Assembly (NCBI RefSeq): GCF_000621205.1
Contig: NZ_KK211226.1
Span: forward strand, 31,662-95,661
DNA length: 64,000 bases
Reading direction: 5' to 3'
Origin: Halotalea alkalilenta DSM 17697
GTDB lineage: Bacteria > Pseudomonadota > Gammaproteobacteria > Pseudomonadales > Halomonadaceae
The position numbers and the translations under genes are program-made. Positions 1 to 8,797 of this stretch are shown piece by piece. The notes beneath the pieces were generated by a model. That model had not been told where the DNA came from. It was given only the letters and a program-made list of their open reading frames with translations, and ran no database searches. Numbering within the stretch: the first letter of the stretch is position 1; each line of letters begins with the position of its first letter.

Positions 1-600
1 ACCGGCAAGGAGCACATCGCTCTGACCCTCGGCGACGTCGCCGACGGCGAACCAGTGCTCGGCCGAGTGCACTCCGAGTGCCTGACCGGCGACGCCCTGT
101 TCTCGATGCGCTGCGACTGCGGCTACCAGCTCCAGGAGGCGCTCAAGCGGATCGCCGAGGAGGGCCGCGGCGTACTGCTCTACCTGCGCCAGGAGGGCCG
201 CGGCATCGGCCTGATCAACAAGATCCGCGCCTATCATCTGCAGGACCAGGGCCTCGACACCGTCGAGGCCAACCAGCACCTCGGCTTCGCCCCGGACCTG
301 CGCCGCTATGACCTTTGCATGCCGATGCTCGAGCATCTCGGCATCCATTCGCTGCGGCTGATGACCAACAATCCGCGCAAGGTCGCCGCGCTGACCAATG
401 CAGGCGTGATCATCACCGAGCGCCAGCCCTTGACCACTGGGCTCAACGACTACAACGAGCACTATCTGGCGACCAAGGCGAGCAAGCTCGGCCACATGAT
501 GGCCTTGCGCGACTTCAGTCGTATCGATAGCGTAGGAGACGAGCACGACTTGGCCTCCGCGACGCTACGCCTCGACGAAAACAGCACCCCGGAGCGCTGA
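1..600 (+). CDS. ribA: GTP cyclohydrolase II, 5'-truncated by window edge
   Basis: The frame is open from the first base (reads [13 protein letters not shown]...) so the start lies outside the window. GTP cyclohydrolase II converts GTP to 2,5-diamino-6-ribosylamino-pyrimidinone phosphate, formate and pyrophosphate, the first step of riboflavin synthesis in the cytoplasm. Family hallmarks are visible: [20 protein letters not shown] with the zinc-binding cysteines, then [20 protein letters not shown], and the C-terminal [13 protein letters not shown]. What remains is 199 residues, close to the usual full length of about 200-215, so only the extreme N-terminus is missing. It could also be the C-terminal half of a RibBA fusion; the upstream sequence is needed to tell. 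Confidence 0.93.
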   Translation, partial: TGKEHIALTLGDVADGEPVLGRVHSECLTGDALFSMRCDCGYQLQEALKRIAEEGRGVLLYLRQEGRGIGLINKIRAYHLQDQGLDTVEANQHLGFAPDLRRYDLCMPMLEHLGIHSLRLMTNNPRKVAALTNAGVIITERQPLTTGLNDYNEHYLATKASKLGHMMALRDFSRIDSVGDEHDLASATLRLDENSTPER

Positions 601-647
601 CCGACCCTTGCGTCGTGCCAATACTTGCTGCAGCGAGGAGCACGACG

Positions 648-1328
648 ATGCGCGAACCGATCGAACAGCTCGAAAGAGGGTTACTGCGCGGGCAGGCGCG
701 GGTCGAGGAGTGGCTGAACAGCGCAAGCCATGGCATCGGCGCCGCGCTGAGCGTCGCTGGCATGGTGATACTGATCGTCCTCGCGAGCCTTGCGCTCGAC
801 CCGTGGAAAATCGTCGGCGTGAGCGTCTACGGCACCAGCCTGACGCTGCTCTACCTGGTCTCGACGCTCTATCATGCGACCCGCCGTCCTCGCGCCCGCT
901 ACATTCTCCAGCAGCTCGACCACTGCGCGATCTTCCTGCTCATCGCCGGTACCTACACGCCTTTCCTGCTGGTCAACATGCGCGGTGCGACCGGCTGGAC
1001 GATGTTCGCCATCGTCTGGTCGCTGGCCGCGGTCGGTATCTTCGCCAAGCTGGTCTGGCCGGAGCGCTTCCATCTGCTGCGGGTACTGGTCTACCTGCTG
1101 ATGGGATGGCTGATGTGCCTGTTCCCCGCGGAGATGGCGGCCAAGCTCTCCGCCACCGGTCGCTGGCTGCTGCTCGCCGGCGGCCTCACCTACACCGCCG
1201 GAGTGGTCTTCTACGCGCTCGACAGGATTCCCTTCAACCACGCGATCTGGCATCTGTTCGTGATCGGCGGCAGCGTCTGCCACTTCTTCGCCATCTACTT
1301 CGCGGTGCTGCCCTACGCCTATCCCTGA
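648..1328 (+). CDS. Hemolysin III / TrhA (PAQR-like) family membrane protein
   Basis: A 226-residue inner-membrane protein with about seven hydrophobic segments. Motifs of the hemolysin III/YqfA family (bacterial relatives of PAQR receptors) are clear: STLYHA early, LDHCAIFLLIAGTYTPF in the middle and FNHAIWHLFVIGGSVCHFF near the C-terminus; these carry the conserved histidines that form a metal site in the superfamily. In E. coli the homolog affects membrane energetics; no haemolytic role should be assumed. The ATG at 648 follows a GAGGAG ribosome site by 8 bases; an upstream in-frame GTG at 615 lacks one. It stands alone, convergent with the GAPDH gene. Confidence 0.85.
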   Translation: MREPIEQLERGLLRGQARVEEWLNSASHGIGAALSVAGMVILIVLASLALDPWKIVGVSVYGTSLTLLYLVSTLYHATRRPRARYILQQLDHCAIFLLIAGTYTPFLLVNMRGATGWTMFAIVWSLAAVGIFAKLVWPERFHLLRVLVYLLMGWLMCLFPAEMAAKLSATGRWLLLAGGLTYTAGVVFYALDRIPFNHAIWHLFVIGGSVCHFFAIYFAVLPYAYP

Positions 1329-1344
1329 GCCACCTCTGCTCGTC

Positions 1345-1368
1345 CGTCGCGCCCGCTCGGGCGCGACG
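1345..1368. terminator. Bidirectional hairpin between convergent genes
   Basis: A perfect 11-bp inverted repeat CGTCGCGCCCG / CGGGCGCGACG with a 2-base gap lies in the 50-bp space between the TrhA-like gene and the GAPDH gene, whose stops face each other. No T-run follows on either side, so it may act as a weak or Rho-assisted terminator or as an mRNA end stabiliser. Confidence 0.5.
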
Positions 1369-1378
1369 ACGGCCAGGC

Positions 1379-2833
1379 TCAGGCTTCGGCGCGCGGCAGG
1401 TAGAGGAAGTGCACCCGCGACATCTTCTGCAGGATCCTCACCACCTGGCAGCTGTAGCCGAACTCGTTGTCGTACCAGACGTAGAGCACCGCGCTTCTAT
1501 CCTCGGCGATCGTCGCCCGCGCATCGACCACCCCGGCATGGCGGTTGCCGACGAAGTCCGAGGAGACCACCTCGGAGGAGTCGACGTAGTCGATCTGCTT
1601 GTGCATCGACGAATAGAGCGCCATTCGGCGCAGGTAAGCATTGAGCGATTGGCTATCGGTGGGGCGTTCGAGCTGGAGATTGAGGATCGCCAGCGACACG
1701 TTGGGGGTGGGCACCCTGATCGCGTTGCCGGTGAGCTTGCCGGCCAGTACCGGCAGCGCCTTGGCCGCCGCCTTGGCCGCCCCGGTCTCGGTGATCACCA
1801 TGTTGAGCGGCGCGCTGCGCCCGCGGCGATCCCCCTTGTGATAGTTGTCGATCAGGTTCTGGTCGTTGGTGTAGGAGTGCACGGTCTCGACATGGCCGTG
1901 AATGATGCCGAACTCGTCGTTCATCGCCTTGAGCACCGGCACGATCGCGTTGGTGGTGCAGGAGGCGGCGGAAAGGATCCGGTCGCTCTCCTCGATGGTC
2001 GCGTCGTTGACCCCGCAGACGATGTTCTTGAGACTGCCCTTGCCCGGCGCGGTGAGCAGCACTCGCGCCACCCCCTTAGCCTCGAGATGCTGGGAGAGCC
2101 CCGCCTCGTCGCGCCACTTGCCGGTATTGTCGACCACGATGGCCTGGTCGATACCGTAGGCGGTGTAGTCGATCTCGCGCGGTGAATCGGCATGGATCAC
2201 CTGGATGTAGTGGCCGTTGGCGATGATCGCGCTGCGTTCATGATCGACGACGATCGAGCCGGAGAAAGGACCATGCACCGAGTCGCGGCGCAGCAGGCTC
2301 GCGCGCTTCTCGAGGTCGTCCTGCGCGCCGCGGACCACGATCGCGCGAAGACGCAGCAGATTGCCCCCTCCCGCCTTCTCGATCAGGATCCGCGCGAGGA
2401 TGCGGCCGATCCGCCCGAAGCCATAGAGCACCACGTCCTGCGGCTCGCCGCCGTGGCCGCCCGGCCGATGCCCACCGACGATTTCAGCCAGCTGCTCGCG
2501 CAGGAAAGCGTCGACGTCGCTGCGTCCGGAACGCTTGAACGCCACTGCGAGGCGGCCGAGATCGATGTGCGCCGGTGCCAGTTCGAGCTCGACCATCGCG
2601 CGCACCAGCGGCATGGTGTCGCTCACCGATAGCTCGGTACCTTCGGCCTTGAGCACGTAGCGATGGTTCTTGAGGATGCGGATCACCGAGCGGTTGATCA
2701 GCGAGCGGCCGAACAGCGAGGGGATGACGTTGTAATGGCGATAGAGTCGGCCCAGCAGCGGGATCATCTCCTCCGCCAGCGCTTCGCTCTCCTGCCATCG
2801 TTGGAAATGGGTATCGGACTGGATCTCACTCAC
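1379..2833 (-). CDS. Long-form glyceraldehyde-3-phosphate dehydrogenase
   Basis: Catalyses the NAD(P)-dependent interconversion of glyceraldehyde 3-phosphate and 1,3-bisphosphoglycerate. The 484-residue product carries an N-terminal extension of about 120 residues ahead of the Rossmann fold, whose fingerprint VVLYGFGRIGRILARIL is followed by the active-site AASCTTNAIVPVLK with the nucleophilic cysteine. This long type is known from Pseudomonas and other gammaproteobacteria beside ordinary ~335-residue GAPDHs and is often thought to serve gluconeogenesis; that role is inferred here. The GTG at 2833 is preceded by GAGAGG at 9 bases; the frame continues upstream without a Shine-Dalgarno. Its promoter region holds a -10/-35-like pair and a palindrome. 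Confidence 0.9.
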   Translation of the reverse strand: MSEIQSDTHFQRWQESEALAEEMIPLLGRLYRHYNVIPSLFGRSLINRSVIRILKNHRYVLKAEGTELSVSDTMPLVRAMVELELAPAHIDLGRLAVAFKRSGRSDVDAFLREQLAEIVGGHRPGGHGGEPQDVVLYGFGRIGRILARILIEKAGGGNLLRLRAIVVRGAQDDLEKRASLLRRDSVHGPFSGSIVVDHERSAIIANGHYIQVIHADSPREIDYTAYGIDQAIVVDNTGKWRDEAGLSQHLEAKGVARVLLTAPGKGSLKNIVCGVNDATIEESDRILSAASCTTNAIVPVLKAMNDEFGIIHGHVETVHSYTNDQNLIDNYHKGDRRGRSAPLNMVITETGAAKAAAKALPVLAGKLTGNAIRVPTPNVSLAILNLQLERPTDSQSLNAYLRRMALYSSMHKQIDYVDSSEVVSSDFVGNRHAGVVDARATIAEDRSAVLYVWYDNEFGYSCQVVRILQKMSRVHFLYLPRAEA

Positions 2834-2962
2834 CTGGGCTGACCTCTCGGGACGTACGGGCGGGGAATGCGACTCGACACCACGCACAGCGTCCCTCGGC
2901 CCACCAGGCATGGAAGCGCGGGCTGAGGCGTGCACTCGGATCGAGTTCGTCTCAGACTTTCG

Positions 2963-3012
2963 ATTATCTTGGAATCGAGTGCTGGCCCGCAACCCGTTTT
3001 TGTCCCAAAAAC
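2963..3012 (-). promoter_or_regulatory. Putative GAPDH promoter with upstream palindrome
   Basis: On the minus strand TTGCGG (2992-2987) is followed after 18 bases by GATAAT (2968-2963), a fair sigma-70 match about 130 bases upstream of the GAPDH start. Immediately upstream of the -35 lies the palindrome GTTTTTG-TCC-CAAAAAC (2996-3012), a good position for an activator or repressor. Only the sequence pattern supports this. Confidence 0.35.
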
Positions 3013-3029
3013 CCAATAAAATCAAAAAC

Positions 3030-3345
3030 TTATATTAGTAAAATAACCACCTGAGCGACTCCATTGAGCGACGCCCGGCCCAGATCGCGCCATACCACCA
3101 TGGAGGCGGTTTCTCCGCGCAGCGCCCCAGAAGCCCCGTGCCAGGCGACTCTTCCATCGGTGGTGAAGACGATCCGCCGGAATAGCGGCGCGATTTCATC
3201 GGGCTGGTGACTGACCAGCAGCGCGCTGGGTTCGTAATCTTCCATCGGTGATTCGATCAGGCCGAGCATCTCGCACCAGTCCGTGTCGAGGCGGGCCGGT
3301 TTGACGCGCCCCAGGCGCTCACCGACACTCAGACTCCGTTCACCT
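3030..3345 (-). pseudogene. Remnant of a ModC-like ABC transporter ATPase
   Basis: The minus-strand frame is open from about 3342 to the stop at 3030 and reads LSVGERLGRVKPARL, then PSALLVSHQPDEIAPLFRR and DGRVAWHG. The segment LLVSHQPDEIAPL matches the H-loop (switch histidine) and following helix of ABC ATPases of the ModC/PotA kind, and the preceding stretch resembles the helical subdomain before the signature motif. Walker A, the LSGGQ signature and Walker B are absent. I read it as a degenerate leftover with an internal deletion; the frame overlaps the GST promoter. A short unrelated expressed protein is possible. The adjacent 3000-3060 stretch is AT-rich with no gene. Confidence 0.4.
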
Positions 3346-3362
3346 CATGGAGGAGCGCCGCC

Positions 3363-4043
3363 ATGCTGACCCTGCACCATCTCGACAACTCCCGGTCGCT
3401 GCGCATTCTCTGGCTGCTCGAGGAGCTCGGTCTCGACTATCGCCTGGTACACCACCAGCGCGACCCCGGCACCATGCTCGCGCCTGCCGCGCTGCGCGAG
3501 CTCCACCCCCTCGGCAAGGCGCCGCTGCTGATCGACGAGGATGACCGCGGCCGGCGCCGGGTGATCGTCGAGTCGGCGCTGATCATCGAGCACCTGCTCG
3601 ACCACCACGCCCCCGACAGCGAACTTCGTCCCGCCGCAGGCAGCGAGGCGCGGCGGCGCTATGCGTACTGGCTGCACTACGCCGAAGGGTCGCTGATGCC
3701 GCTGCTGCTGCTCAAGCTGGTGTTCGCCCGGGTCGAGCAGGGCTCGCCGGCGATGATTCGACCGATCGCGCGCAGGCTGCGCGAAGGCGCCGAGAGCGCC
3801 TTCACCCATCCCCAACTGGCGCTTCATCTCGACTATCTCGAAGGCGAACTCGAACGCTTCGCCTGGTTCGCCGGTGACGACTTCAGCGCCGCCGACATCC
3901 AGATGGGCTTCCCGCTCGAAGCCGCCGCCGCCCGCGGTGGACTCGGCGAGGAGCGCACGGCGCTGAACGCCTTTCTCGAGCGCATCCGTGCCCGCCCCGC
4001 CTACCAGCGAGCGGTGGAAAAAGGCGGCAAGGCGGTGGGCTGA
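3363..4043 (+). CDS. Glutathione S-transferase family protein
   Basis: A 226-residue cytosolic enzyme expected to conjugate or use glutathione in detoxification. The N-terminal thioredoxin-like domain (about 1-85) reads LHHLDNSRSLRILWLLEELG, with the serine-rich catalytic region SRS typical of bacterial GSTs, and PLGKAPLLIDED with the cis-proline that binds glutathione, then VESALIIEHLLDHH. The all-helical C-terminal domain (about 95-220) contains FSAADIQMGFPLE, the usual N-capping-box region. The ATG at 3363 is preceded by GGAGGAG. It is monocistronic and convergent with the antiporter gene 16 bases downstream. The substrate cannot be told. Confidence 0.87.
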   Translation: MLTLHHLDNSRSLRILWLLEELGLDYRLVHHQRDPGTMLAPAALRELHPLGKAPLLIDEDDRGRRRVIVESALIIEHLLDHHAPDSELRPAAGSEARRRYAYWLHYAEGSLMPLLLLKLVFARVEQGSPAMIRPIARRLREGAESAFTHPQLALHLDYLEGELERFAWFAGDDFSAADIQMGFPLEAAAARGGLGEERTALNAFLERIRARPAYQRAVEKGGKAVG

Positions 4044-4059
4044 AGGCTAAGCGCCCCGC

Positions 4060-5205
4060 TCACAGGCCGATCAGCGAGAGCATCACGAAGGTGGCGAACA
4101 GCACGAAGTGGGTCATGCCCTCGATCGCGTTGGTCTCGCCGTCGTTTAAGTTGATCGCGGCGACGATCAGGGTCAGTGCCATCATCACCGTCTGCACCGG
4201 GGTCAGCGCCATCACGATCCGCTCGCCCTGGTAGAGCGATATCGCCTCGATCACCGGGATGGTGAGGATCACGGTGGAGAGCGACGCTCCCAGCGCAATG
4301 TTGATCACCGACTGCATCCGGTTGGCGAGCGCGGCGCGAAGCGCGGTGAGGATCTCAGGGCTCGCCGAGATCATCGCGACCACGATGGCGACCAGCATCG
4401 GCGGCAGCACGAGGCCCGCGGACGCAGCCCCCAGGCTTTGCGACATCACCTCGGCGAGCGCCCCGGTCAAGGCGACACCCGCGACCAGCACGCCGATCGA
4501 CCAGGGCGCGCTCTGCGCCTGCTCCTGTCCGTGGGAGGACGCGCCGGCCGCCTCGGTGCTGGCCCCGCTCGAGACGGCGCCCCCTGCAGCGCTGGCCGGC
4601 CTGCGGCGCTTCTCGGGATAGCTATAGCTGAAGAAATAGCTGTGCGGCCCGGTCTGCATCCGCAGGAACAGGCTGTAGAGCAGCGCCATCGCGCAAATGG
4701 TGAATCCGGAGTAGAGCGTCCAGCGCGCTTCGGGCAGGAACTCCGGCAGCAGCATCGAAATCCCCACCGCGGTGATGATCATCACCACGTAGACCTTGCT
4801 CGAGTCGTCGTTGTAGGGCTGCTCGCCATGCTTGAGTCCACCGATCAAGGCAGCCAGGCCGACGATCCCGTTGGTATCGATCATCACCGCCGCATAGATG
4901 GTGTCCCGGGCGAGCGTCGGCGAATGCTCGTGGCTCATCACGATGACCAGGATGATCACCTCGACCAGCACCGCCGAGAGGGTCAGGATCATGGTGCCAT
5001 AGGGATCGCCGACCTTCTCGGCGAGCACCTCGGCGTGGTGGGCGACGCGTATCGCGGTGGCGACGATGGCCACGATCAGCACCAGGGTCGTGGTCAGCGC
5101 GATCACCCTGCCGGCATCCAGCAGCATCGACTCGAAGCCATAGGCGACCAGCGCGACCAGCAGCGCGAGCGCCAGTAGCCACTCTTCCTTGAGTCTTGCG
5201 AGCAT
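4060..5205 (-). CDS. chaA: ChaA-type calcium/sodium:proton antiporter
   Basis: A 381-residue inner-membrane antiporter of the CaCA superfamily, expelling Ca2+, Na+ or K+ in exchange for protons, important at alkaline pH or high salt. Two related blocks of hydrophobic helices are visible, each with a conserved acidic motif: GDPYGTMILTLSAVLVEV (near 66-83) and SASPEILTALRAALANR (near 280-297). Between them is a hydrophilic loop (about 195-230) rich in Ala, Gly, Ser and Glu, as in ChaA. The length agrees with E. coli ChaA (about 366). It is transcribed away from puuR across a 190-bp divergent promoter region. Confidence 0.88.
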   Translation of the reverse strand: MLARLKEEWLLALALLVALVAYGFESMLLDAGRVIALTTTLVLIVAIVATAIRVAHHAEVLAEKVGDPYGTMILTLSAVLVEVIILVIVMSHEHSPTLARDTIYAAVMIDTNGIVGLAALIGGLKHGEQPYNDDSSKVYVVMIITAVGISMLLPEFLPEARWTLYSGFTICAMALLYSLFLRMQTGPHSYFFSYSYPEKRRRPASAAGGAVSSGASTEAAGASSHGQEQAQSAPWSIGVLVAGVALTGALAEVMSQSLGAASAGLVLPPMLVAIVVAMISASPEILTALRAALANRMQSVINIALGASLSTVILTIPVIEAISLYQGERIVMALTPVQTVMMALTLIVAAINLNDGETNAIEGMTHFVLFATFVMLSLIGL

Positions 5206-5397
5206 TTTTCTCTCTCCGCAGAACAGCGTTTCAAGCGCGAAGCATCGGACTCTCCGCTCCTTTTGCTGTAGCGAAGCTTAGCCTATTTCGCTCGAAGTTC
5301 TTCCCCTCTGCGAGTCGCTTCCAGACCATGGACGCTCGGGACATTTACGCGCATCATGCAGCTCCAATTCACCCCAACTCCGAGGAACGTCGAGCGG

Positions 5398-5961
5398 ATG
5401 AGTGGCGCAGCGTGGCTTGCGATCGGCACCCGGCTGGCGGAGATCCGCCAGCGCCATGGCCTGTCGCAGCGAAAGGTCGCCGAACTGGCGGGGCTGACCC
5501 ACAGTGCGGTGAGCACCGTCGAACAGAACAAGGTTTCCCCCTCGGTCAGCACGCTGCACAAGCTGCTCGCGGTCTACGGGCTATCGCTCGCCGACTTCTT
5601 CGCCGAGGAAGAGCGCGCCCGCGCTCGCCCGAAGGTGGTGATCGAGCCCGAGGAGCGCCTCCAGCTGGGCAGCCAGGGCGTATCGCTCGAGTTGATCCAT
5701 CGCCCCGACGGCGAAGGCAACCTCGGCATGCTGATCGAAAGCTACGAACCGGGCAGCTCCACCGGGGAGCAGCTCACCCACCCCGGCGAGGAGATCGGTA
5801 CCGTGCTCGAAGGCGTGCTCGAGATCGTCACCGGCGGCGTCACCTATCGCCTCGAGCCCGGCCAGAGCTATGTGATCGACACCAGCGTGCCGCACCGGTT
5901 CAGCAATCCGGGCGAACGCACCTGCCGGCTGATCAGCGCGCATACCCCGCTCACGCTTTGA
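5398..5961 (+). CDS. puuR: XRE-cupin transcriptional regulator, PuuR-like
   Basis: A 187-residue DNA-binding repressor. Residues about 9-65 form an XRE-type helix-turn-helix (LAEIRQRHGLSQRKVAELAG, then HSAVSTVEQNKVSPSVSTL) and the C-terminal half is a cupin (EPGSSTGEQLTHPGEEIGTV, then PGQSYVIDTSVPHRFSNPG) that usually senses a small ligand. In E. coli PuuR has this architecture and length (185) and represses putrescine utilisation genes; the neighbouring genes encode that pathway, so the same role is inferred. I prefer the ATG at 5398, which has CGAGGAA 11 bases upstream, over the ATG at 5356, which has no ribosome site. Confidence 0.82.
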   Translation: MSGAAWLAIGTRLAEIRQRHGLSQRKVAELAGLTHSAVSTVEQNKVSPSVSTLHKLLAVYGLSLADFFAEEERARARPKVVIEPEERLQLGSQGVSLELIHRPDGEGNLGMLIESYEPGSSTGEQLTHPGEEIGTVLEGVLEIVTGGVTYRLEPGQSYVIDTSVPHRFSNPGERTCRLISAHTPLTL

Positions 5962-5981
5962 TCGAACCAGCGGCAGCGTCG

Positions 5982-6022
5982 AAAAAAAGAAGGCGCGGCC
6001 TTAAGCGGTCGCGCCTTCTTCG
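5982..6022. terminator. Bidirectional terminator between puuR and aldehyde dehydrogenase
   Basis: A hairpin with arms AGAAGGCGCG / CGCGCCTTCT (plus a bulged GCC/GGT extension) around a TTAAGC loop. An A-run precedes it (T-run for the minus-strand gene) and TTCTTCGTC follows on the plus strand, so it can end both convergent transcripts. Confidence 0.75.
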
Positions 6023-6040
6023 TCCCGAGGCTCGTTTCGC

Positions 6041-7495
6041 TCAGCCGCCGGTCTGGGTCACCAGCCGTTCGACCAGGTAGGACTCGATCGCCGCGCTGCC
6101 GCCCTCGCTGCCGTAGCCTGAGTCCTTGAGCCCACCGAACGGCAGCTCCGGATCCGCCAGACCGAGGTGGTTGATGCTCAGCATCCCGCTTTCTATCCGC
6201 TCGCCGAGCCGCTGGGCGTGGCCGAGGTCGCGGGTATAGGCGTAGGCGGCGAGTCCGTAGGGCAGCCGGTTGGCCTCGGCGATAGCGTCGTCCAGGGTGG
6301 CGAAGCGGTTGATCAACGCAAGCGGGCCGAACGGCTCCTCGTTCATCGCCCGAGCGCCGGTCGGCACATCGAGCAGCACGCTCGGCGCGAAGAAATGCCC
6401 CGGCCCCTGTCGGCGCTGCCCACCGAGCACCAGCCGGGCCCCTAGGGCCACCGCGTCATCGATGAGCGCCTCGAGGTTGGGCGCGCCGCGTCGGGTAGCG
6501 AGCGGGCCGAGGGTAACGCCATCCTCCAACCCGTGGCCAAGCTCGAGCTTCGCCGCCTCGGCCACGAACGCTTCGACGAAATCATCGAATACCCGCTCTT
6601 GGACCAGCAGCCGGGTCGGCGCGATGCAAACCTGCCCCGCATTGTAGAACTTAGCGCCCACCGCCTGTCGCGCGGCCCGCTCGATGTCGGCGTCGTCACA
6701 GACGATCAGCGGTGCATGACCGCCGAGCTCCATGGTGACCCTCTTCATGTGCTCGCCGGCGAGGGAGGCGAGGCGCTTGCCGACCGCGGTCGAACCAGTG
6801 AAGGAGACCTTGCGGATCGCTGGATGCGGGATCAGGCGCGCGGAGATTTCAGCGGGCTCGCCATAGACCAGGTTGACCACCCCGGCGGGGATGCCCGCAT
6901 CGTGGAAACAGCGCACCAGCTCCGCCGGCGCGGCAGGCGTCTCTTCCGCCGCCTTGGCGACGATCGAACAGCCGGCGGCAAGCGCGGCGCAGAGCTTGCG
7001 TACCAGCTGACTGGCGGGAAAGTTCCACGGCGTGAACGCCGCCACCGGGCCGACCGGCTGGCGCAGGGTGTACTGCAGCACGCCGCTCGACCGGGCGGGA
7101 ATCACTTGGCCATAGGCGCGCACTCCCTCGTCGGCGAACCACTCGATCGCCTCGCGGGTAGCCTCGATCTCGTTGCGGGCCTGGGCCAGCGGCTTGCCCT
7201 GCTCGAGCGTCAGCCGCCGGGCGATCGCCTCGCCGCGCTCGGCGAACAGTAGCGCGGCGTCGAGCATCAGCCGGCGCCGCTCGAGCGCCGGGGTCTCGCG
7301 CCAGCGCTCGAAACCCCGCGCGGCGGCGCTCGCCGCGTCATCGACATCCTGCCGGGTGGCACGCGCCACGCGGCCAATCGTCTCGCCGCTGGCCGGGTCC
7401 TCCACCGCGATCCACTCCCGCTCGCCGCCAGCGCGCCATTCACCGTCGATCAGCAGCAGCACGTCGTCTTCAATGACGAAATCACAAGCGCTCAT
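6041..7495 (-). CDS. NAD(P)-dependent aldehyde dehydrogenase (PuuC/succinate-semialdehyde dehydrogenase type)
   Basis: A 484-residue cytosolic aldehyde dehydrogenase. Family residues are all present: PWNFPASQLVRKLCAALAAG (coenzyme region), FTGSTAVGK, the general base glutamate in VTMELGGHAP and the nucleophilic cysteine in NAGQVCIAPTR. Sequence character is closest to succinate-semialdehyde dehydrogenases (GabD). Because it follows puuB after only 3 bases and the two are co-transcribed with puuD, it probably oxidises gamma-glutamyl-gamma-aminobutyraldehyde, succinate semialdehyde, or both, in putrescine breakdown. No GABA transaminase gene is in the window, so the last steps must be encoded elsewhere. 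Confidence 0.87.
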   Translation of the reverse strand: MSACDFVIEDDVLLLIDGEWRAGGEREWIAVEDPASGETIGRVARATRQDVDDAASAAARGFERWRETPALERRRLMLDAALLFAERGEAIARRLTLEQGKPLAQARNEIEATREAIEWFADEGVRAYGQVIPARSSGVLQYTLRQPVGPVAAFTPWNFPASQLVRKLCAALAAGCSIVAKAAEETPAAPAELVRCFHDAGIPAGVVNLVYGEPAEISARLIPHPAIRKVSFTGSTAVGKRLASLAGEHMKRVTMELGGHAPLIVCDDADIERAARQAVGAKFYNAGQVCIAPTRLLVQERVFDDFVEAFVAEAAKLELGHGLEDGVTLGPLATRRGAPNLEALIDDAVALGARLVLGGQRRQGPGHFFAPSVLLDVPTGARAMNEEPFGPLALINRFATLDDAIAEANRLPYGLAAYAYTRDLGHAQRLGERIESGMLSINHLGLADPELPFGGLKDSGYGSEGGSAAIESYLVERLVTQTGG

Positions 7496-7498
7496 GGT

Positions 7499-8797
7499 TC
7501 AGATCCCCAGCCGGTCGCGCAGCGAGTAGTAGGCCGCGCCCATCGCCGAGAGCGGCACGCTGAAGCGCCGCCCACCGGGCATCGGCAGGTGGGGGAGACT
7601 GGCGAAGGCATCGAAGCGCTCGGCCTGGCCGCGCACCGCTTCGGCGAACAGCCGCCCGGCCAGGTGGCTGGTGGTCACCCCGTGACCGCTGTAGCCCTGC
7701 ATGTAGTAGAGGTTGGGGGCGAGCCGGCCGAACTGCGGCAGCCGGGAGAGGGTGAGCAGGAAGTTGCCGGTCCAGCGGTAGTCGATCTTCACCCCCTTGA
7801 GCTGGGGAAAGGTCTTGGCCAGCTTCGGCCGGATCAGCGCCTCGATATCGTCGGGATCGCGCGCGCCATAGACCACCCCGCCGCCGTAGAGCAGCCGGTG
7901 ATCGCGGGTCAGGCGGAAGTAGTCGAGCAGGTAGTTGCAGTCCTCGACGCAGTAGCCGTTGGCCAACAGCCCCTCGCGCTGCGCCACCGAGAGCGGCTCG
8001 GTGGCGACGACCTGGGTGCCGCAGGGCATGCTGCGGGCCTTGAGCCGGGGCTCGACGTCATTGAGATAGGCGTTGCCGGCGACCAGTACGAAGCGCGCCA
8101 CCACCTCGCCCTTGGGGGTCTTGATCCGCGCGGGGTCGGTATGCTCGATCGACAGCGCCGGGGTGCCTTCGTACAGCCGCCCGCCCAGCCCTCGGATCGC
8201 CTCGGCCTCGCCGAGGGCAAGGTTGAGCGGATGGACGTGACCGCCACTCATGTCGAGCAGCCCACCGACGTAGCGCCGGCTGCCTACCTCCGCGGCGACC
8301 CGCTCGCGGTCGAGCAGCTCGAGCCGGTCGTTACCGTAGCGATTCCATAGCGCTTTCTGCTCCTCGAGCCCCTTGAGCTGGCGCGGGTTGAGTGCGGCGA
8401 AGATACCGCCCTCGCGCAGGTCGCAATCGATGTTGTAGCGCTGGATGCGCTCGCGAATGATCCCGCCGCCCTCGAACATCATCGAACCGAGCATTCGCGC
8501 CGCGTCGACGCCGTACTGCCGCTCGATCACATCGATGTCGCGGCTGTAGGAGTTGACCAGCTGGCCGCCGTTGCGCCCGCTGGCGCCGAAGCCAATCCGC
8601 TGGGCTTCGAGCACCACCACATCGAATCCCGCTTCGGCGAGGAACAGCGCGCTCGAAAGCCCGGTATAGCCGCCGCCGACCACGCAGACATCGCAGCTGA
8701 TCGACTCCTCGAGCGTGGTGAAGGGCGTATGGGCGTTGGCACTGGCGGCGTAGTAGCTGGCGACGTGGCCGTTGGCGGGTTGGGAAAGTGCGTTCAT
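7499..8797 (-). CDS. puuB: Gamma-glutamylputrescine oxidase (FAD)
   Basis: A 432-residue DAO-family flavoprotein that oxidises gamma-glutamylputrescine to the aldehyde with release of ammonia and H2O2. The N-terminal FAD-binding motif VVGGGYTGLSSALFLAEAG is at about residues 38-56, followed by IGFGASGRNGGQLVNSYS, the extended family signature; the C-terminal region has GYSGHGVTTSHLAGRL. Length matches E. coli PuuB (426). The ATG at 8797 has GGAG 9 bases upstream and overlaps the puuD stop by ATGA, implying translational coupling. The frame continues upstream inside puuD but without homology. Confidence 0.9.
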   Translation of the reverse strand: MNALSQPANGHVASYYAASANAHTPFTTLEESISCDVCVVGGGYTGLSSALFLAEAGFDVVVLEAQRIGFGASGRNGGQLVNSYSRDIDVIERQYGVDAARMLGSMMFEGGGIIRERIQRYNIDCDLREGGIFAALNPRQLKGLEEQKALWNRYGNDRLELLDRERVAAEVGSRRYVGGLLDMSGGHVHPLNLALGEAEAIRGLGGRLYEGTPALSIEHTDPARIKTPKGEVVARFVLVAGNAYLNDVEPRLKARSMPCGTQVVATEPLSVAQREGLLANGYCVEDCNYLLDYFRLTRDHRLLYGGGVVYGARDPDDIEALIRPKLAKTFPQLKGVKIDYRWTGNFLLTLSRLPQFGRLAPNLYYMQGYSGHGVTTSHLAGRLFAEAVRGQAERFDAFASLPHLPMPGGRRFSVPLSAMGAAYYSLRDRLGI

